DNA from: Dyadobacter sp. CY356
GTDB lineage: Bacteria; Bacteroidota; Bacteroidia; Cytophagales; Spirosomataceae
Assembly: GCF_021440195.1 (NCBI RefSeq)
Contig: NZ_JAJTSZ010000010.1
Span: 1 to 64,000 of the forward strand
Length of the DNA stretch: 64,000 nt
Direction: 5' to 3'
The notes under the pieces are model-generated. The model ran no database searches. It was not told the origin of the DNA and saw only the letters and a program-made list of their open reading frames with translations. Of the stretch, positions 62,517 through 64,000 are shown in pieces; position 1 is the first letter of the stretch; every line of letters begins with the position of its first letter. A program made the translations under genes and the position numbers.

Positions 62517-63119
62517 TTAATCGATGCTGATACTGTCAATTGCTTTTTTCATTGCATGTTCTTTTATCCCTGTTAGTTTTACACCCTCAGCCCGGAAGAC
62601 CGAAAGATCTGTCATACCCAGCGAGCCAAGGAAATTTTTTAGATAAGGGGCAACAAAATCATTAGCCTTTCCGGGACCCTCTGAAAAAATACCTCCTGAG
62701 GACATCGCCACATAAACTTTTTTTCCTGTCACTTTCCCGACCGGGCCGTTTTCTCCATACCCAAACGTAATCCCCGCCCTTGTAATATGATCGATCCAGG
62801 CCTTTAAAGATGATGGAATCGTAAAATTGTAGAGCGGGGCGCCCACAACGATAATATCCGATTCCAATAGTTGTCTGACAAGTTCATCTGAGATACGTAT
62901 GGCTTCTTTTTGCTCGGTGGTCAGCTGGTCAGCTGGGATAAAAAATGTCGGGAGCACACCAGGGCTAAGATGCGGAATTTCATTATCTGCCAGATTCAGT
63001 TCTTCAACGGTACTGCCAGGATATTTATCCTGGATTTTTTCAATAATGGCATGACCGAGTTTGATGCTGTAAGATTGGTTTCCTTGCAGACTTGAAATTA
63101 AATGAAGGATGCGTTTCAT
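62517..63119 (-). CDS. azoR: FMN-dependent NADH-azoreductase
   Basis: A 200-residue flavodoxin-fold quinone/azo reductase that uses FMN and NADH to reduce quinones, nitro compounds and azo dyes. Features of AzoR are seen: SSLQGNQSYSIKLGHAIIE (FMN phosphate loop, about residues 9-27), VVGAPLYNFTIPSSLKAWID (about 96-115), HITRAGITFGYGENGPVG, and VAMSSGGIFSEGPGKANDFV. It is divergent from an HxlR regulator gene; this pairing is known from thiol/quinone-stress switches such as YodB/AzoR in Bacillus. Induction by quinones or electrophiles is likely (inference). Confidence 0.95.
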   Translation of the reverse strand: MKRILHLISSLQGNQSYSIKLGHAIIEKIQDKYPGSTVEELNLADNEIPHLSPGVLPTFFIPADQLTTEQKEAIRISDELVRQLLESDIIVVGAPLYNFTIPSSLKAWIDHITRAGITFGYGENGPVGKVTGKKVYVAMSSGGIFSEGPGKANDFVAPYLKNFLGSLGMTDLSVFRAEGVKLTGIKEHAMKKAIDSISID

Positions 63120-63287
63120 AAAAAAGTTAAATTTTAATTGGATATAATTTTAAGATTTCCGGGGTAACACACCATGTATTTACCGCGCTCTATTGAGCCT
63201 TGAAAACGATACTTTTTTGCTTCGGTTGTGCTTTTCTGCACCTAGATAATCATAGACAAATGTATGATTACCAGGTGATCAAAGGTT

Positions 63288-63337
63288 AGTACTTTCCCAA
63301 AGGAAAGCGGTTACTTTTGGGTAAGTGCTTATCTTTG
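63288..63337. promoter_or_regulatory. Operator and -7 element in the azoR/HxlR gap
   Basis: An imperfect inverted repeat spans 63288-63329: AGTACTTTCCCAAAG against CTTTTGGGTAAGTGCT (three mismatches). Within it CTTTCC-CAAA-GGAAAG (63292-63307) is a perfect short palindrome. Directly to the right lies TATCTTTG (63330-63337), an exact -7 match for the HxlR gene, whose ATG is only 5 bases further; its message would start at or near the ATG and be leaderless. The repeat would cover this promoter when bound. Confidence 0.6.
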
Positions 63338-63342
63338 CAGCC

Positions 63343-63717
63343 ATGAAAAATGAAGTAAATGACACTTTCCCGGGCATCGCAGAATGCGCGGGATCTTTGA
63401 AAAATGTAATTGATGCGCTTTACGTGCTTAACGGAAAATGGAAGCTTCCTTTGATCCTGAGTCTGGTGCAGTCCTCAAAGCGATTTAACGAGATCCAGAA
63501 TGAGGTCGTAGGTATATCTTCCAAGATACTGGCGAAGGAATTAAAACATTTGGAACTGAATGATTTTATTACGCGCACGGTATACCCGACTACCCCTGTT
63601 ACTATTATTTATCAGGCAACTGATTACAGCCGGACTTTACAAAATGTAATGAGAGAATTAAGTGCCTGGGGTGGGCAGCACCGTGAAAAGGTTAAGCAAA
63701 GTATGCGGGTGCACTAA
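63343..63717 (+). CDS. HxlR family winged-helix regulator
   Basis: A 124-residue HxlR-type regulator from the ATG at 63343; an in-frame GTG at 63325 lies inside the operator. The HxlR pattern is clear: a single conserved Cys near the N terminus (Cys15 in IAECAGSLK), LYVLNGKWKLPLILSLVQSS, FNEIQNEVVGISSKILAKEL and LEELNDFITRTVYPTTPVTI-like wing (LNDFITRTVYPTTPVTIIY). The lone Cys suggests sensing by thiol oxidation or alkylation, as in YodB and HypR. It is divergent from azoR and probably represses it and itself. Confidence 0.93.
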   Translation: MKNEVNDTFPGIAECAGSLKNVIDALYVLNGKWKLPLILSLVQSSKRFNEIQNEVVGISSKILAKELKHLELNDFITRTVYPTTPVTIIYQATDYSRTLQNVMRELSAWGGQHREKVKQSMRVH

Positions 63718-63927
63718 ACCGATTACCGGCTATATTAATAAATGTTAAATTATATTTTATCTTTATTTAACTTAATTGCAAAATGATTTTAGTATTATTG
63801 AAAATCGTTGGTTGACCAGGTTTTTTATTGCTCTTTGGACAATCTAAATTAAGCTCGAACAACAGCCGGACCGCATTACTTTAAATCATTTAACTTTTTG
63901 ATTTTTATAACAATTAATTTTTAAAAG
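63718..63927. other. Upstream region of the final gene
   Basis: A 210-base AT-rich spacer. No full promoter consensus or strong hairpin was found. Confidence 0.4.
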
Positions 63928-64000
63928 ATGAAAACAAAGTTCCTATCAATGATTATTGTTGCCGTTTGCATCTTTTCTGTTGCGGCGCAACGGATAACTG
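63928..64000 (+). CDS. Exported protein, cut off by the window edge
   Basis: A reading frame opens at the ATG at 63928 and runs without a stop to the end. The 24 visible residues form a signal peptide (MKTKFLSMIIVAVCIFSVAA followed by QRIT), so the protein is exported. Too little remains to name a family. Confidence 0.6.
   Translation, partial: MKTKFLSMIIVAVCIFSVAAQRIT

Noticed and set aside
1..64000. tRNA, rRNA or complete insertion sequences
   Set aside because: I scanned the gaps for cloverleaf-like or transposase-like signals and found none that I could support.

Overview
The window looks like a chromosomal stretch of a Bacteroidota member, most likely a Cytophagales bacterium of the Dyadobacter/Spirosoma type (the genus is inference). 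The signs are three SusC/SusD pairs, two further TonB-dependent receptors with carboxypeptidase-like N-terminal domains, a type IX secretion sorting tail, DUF4249, LytS/LytTR pairs, and promoters of the Bacteroidota form TTG-N19-TAnnTTTG. No rRNA, tRNA, CRISPR array or intact insertion sequence was seen.

Layout. 1-3.4 kb: a non-coding repeat block, a short-chain dehydrogenase, a Crp/Fnr regulator with matching palindromes in front of itself and the dehydrogenase, and a VOC protein. 3.6-7.4 kb: a secreted C25-protease-like protein, then a gene-poor stretch with a GC-rich structured leader and an ArdA antirestriction gene, probably a mobile-element remnant. 8-12.8 kb: a TonB receptor plus phosphodiesterase operon (minus strand) behind a Pho-box-like array. 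12.8-14.4 kb: a small ATPase and an uncharacterised protein. 15-22 kb: the inducible mutagenesis cassette imuA-imuB-dnaE2 with a fourth unknown gene, facing a self-cleaving S24-type repressor across nested palindromes. 22.6-24.7 kb: a GH3 glycosidase. 25-31.5 kb: a five-gene block holding a degenerate hydrolase/barrel fusion, TonB receptor, DUF4249 lipoprotein, LytS kinase and LytTR regulator. 31.5-33.1 kb: a heme-motif/VCBS lipoprotein. 33.7-51 kb: three SusC/SusD pairs, two of them divergent. 51-55 kb: a receiver protein and three glycosyltransferases. 55-64 kb: a Crp/Fnr operon with two membrane proteins, a lipoprotein plus cation/proton antiporter operon, a double-receiver and a single-receiver protein, small proteins, and a divergent azoreductase/HxlR pair. 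A signal-peptide gene runs off the right edge.

How it fits together. Much of the window serves nutrient capture at the outer membrane: SusC/D systems for glycans or other ligands, a receptor with a secreted phosphodiesterase that may answer phosphate limitation, and a receptor block with its own two-component system. The second theme is stress: damage-induced mutagenesis under a local repressor, a quinone or electrophile sensor with an azoreductase, a cation/proton antiporter with a cytosolic stress domain, and several output-less receiver proteins.

The most interesting items are the 11-bp phased TTAA array before the TonB receptor/phosphodiesterase operon, the unknown fourth gene of the mutasome operon together with its operator region, the hydrolase-barrel fusion, and the duplicated hairpin module at the left edge.
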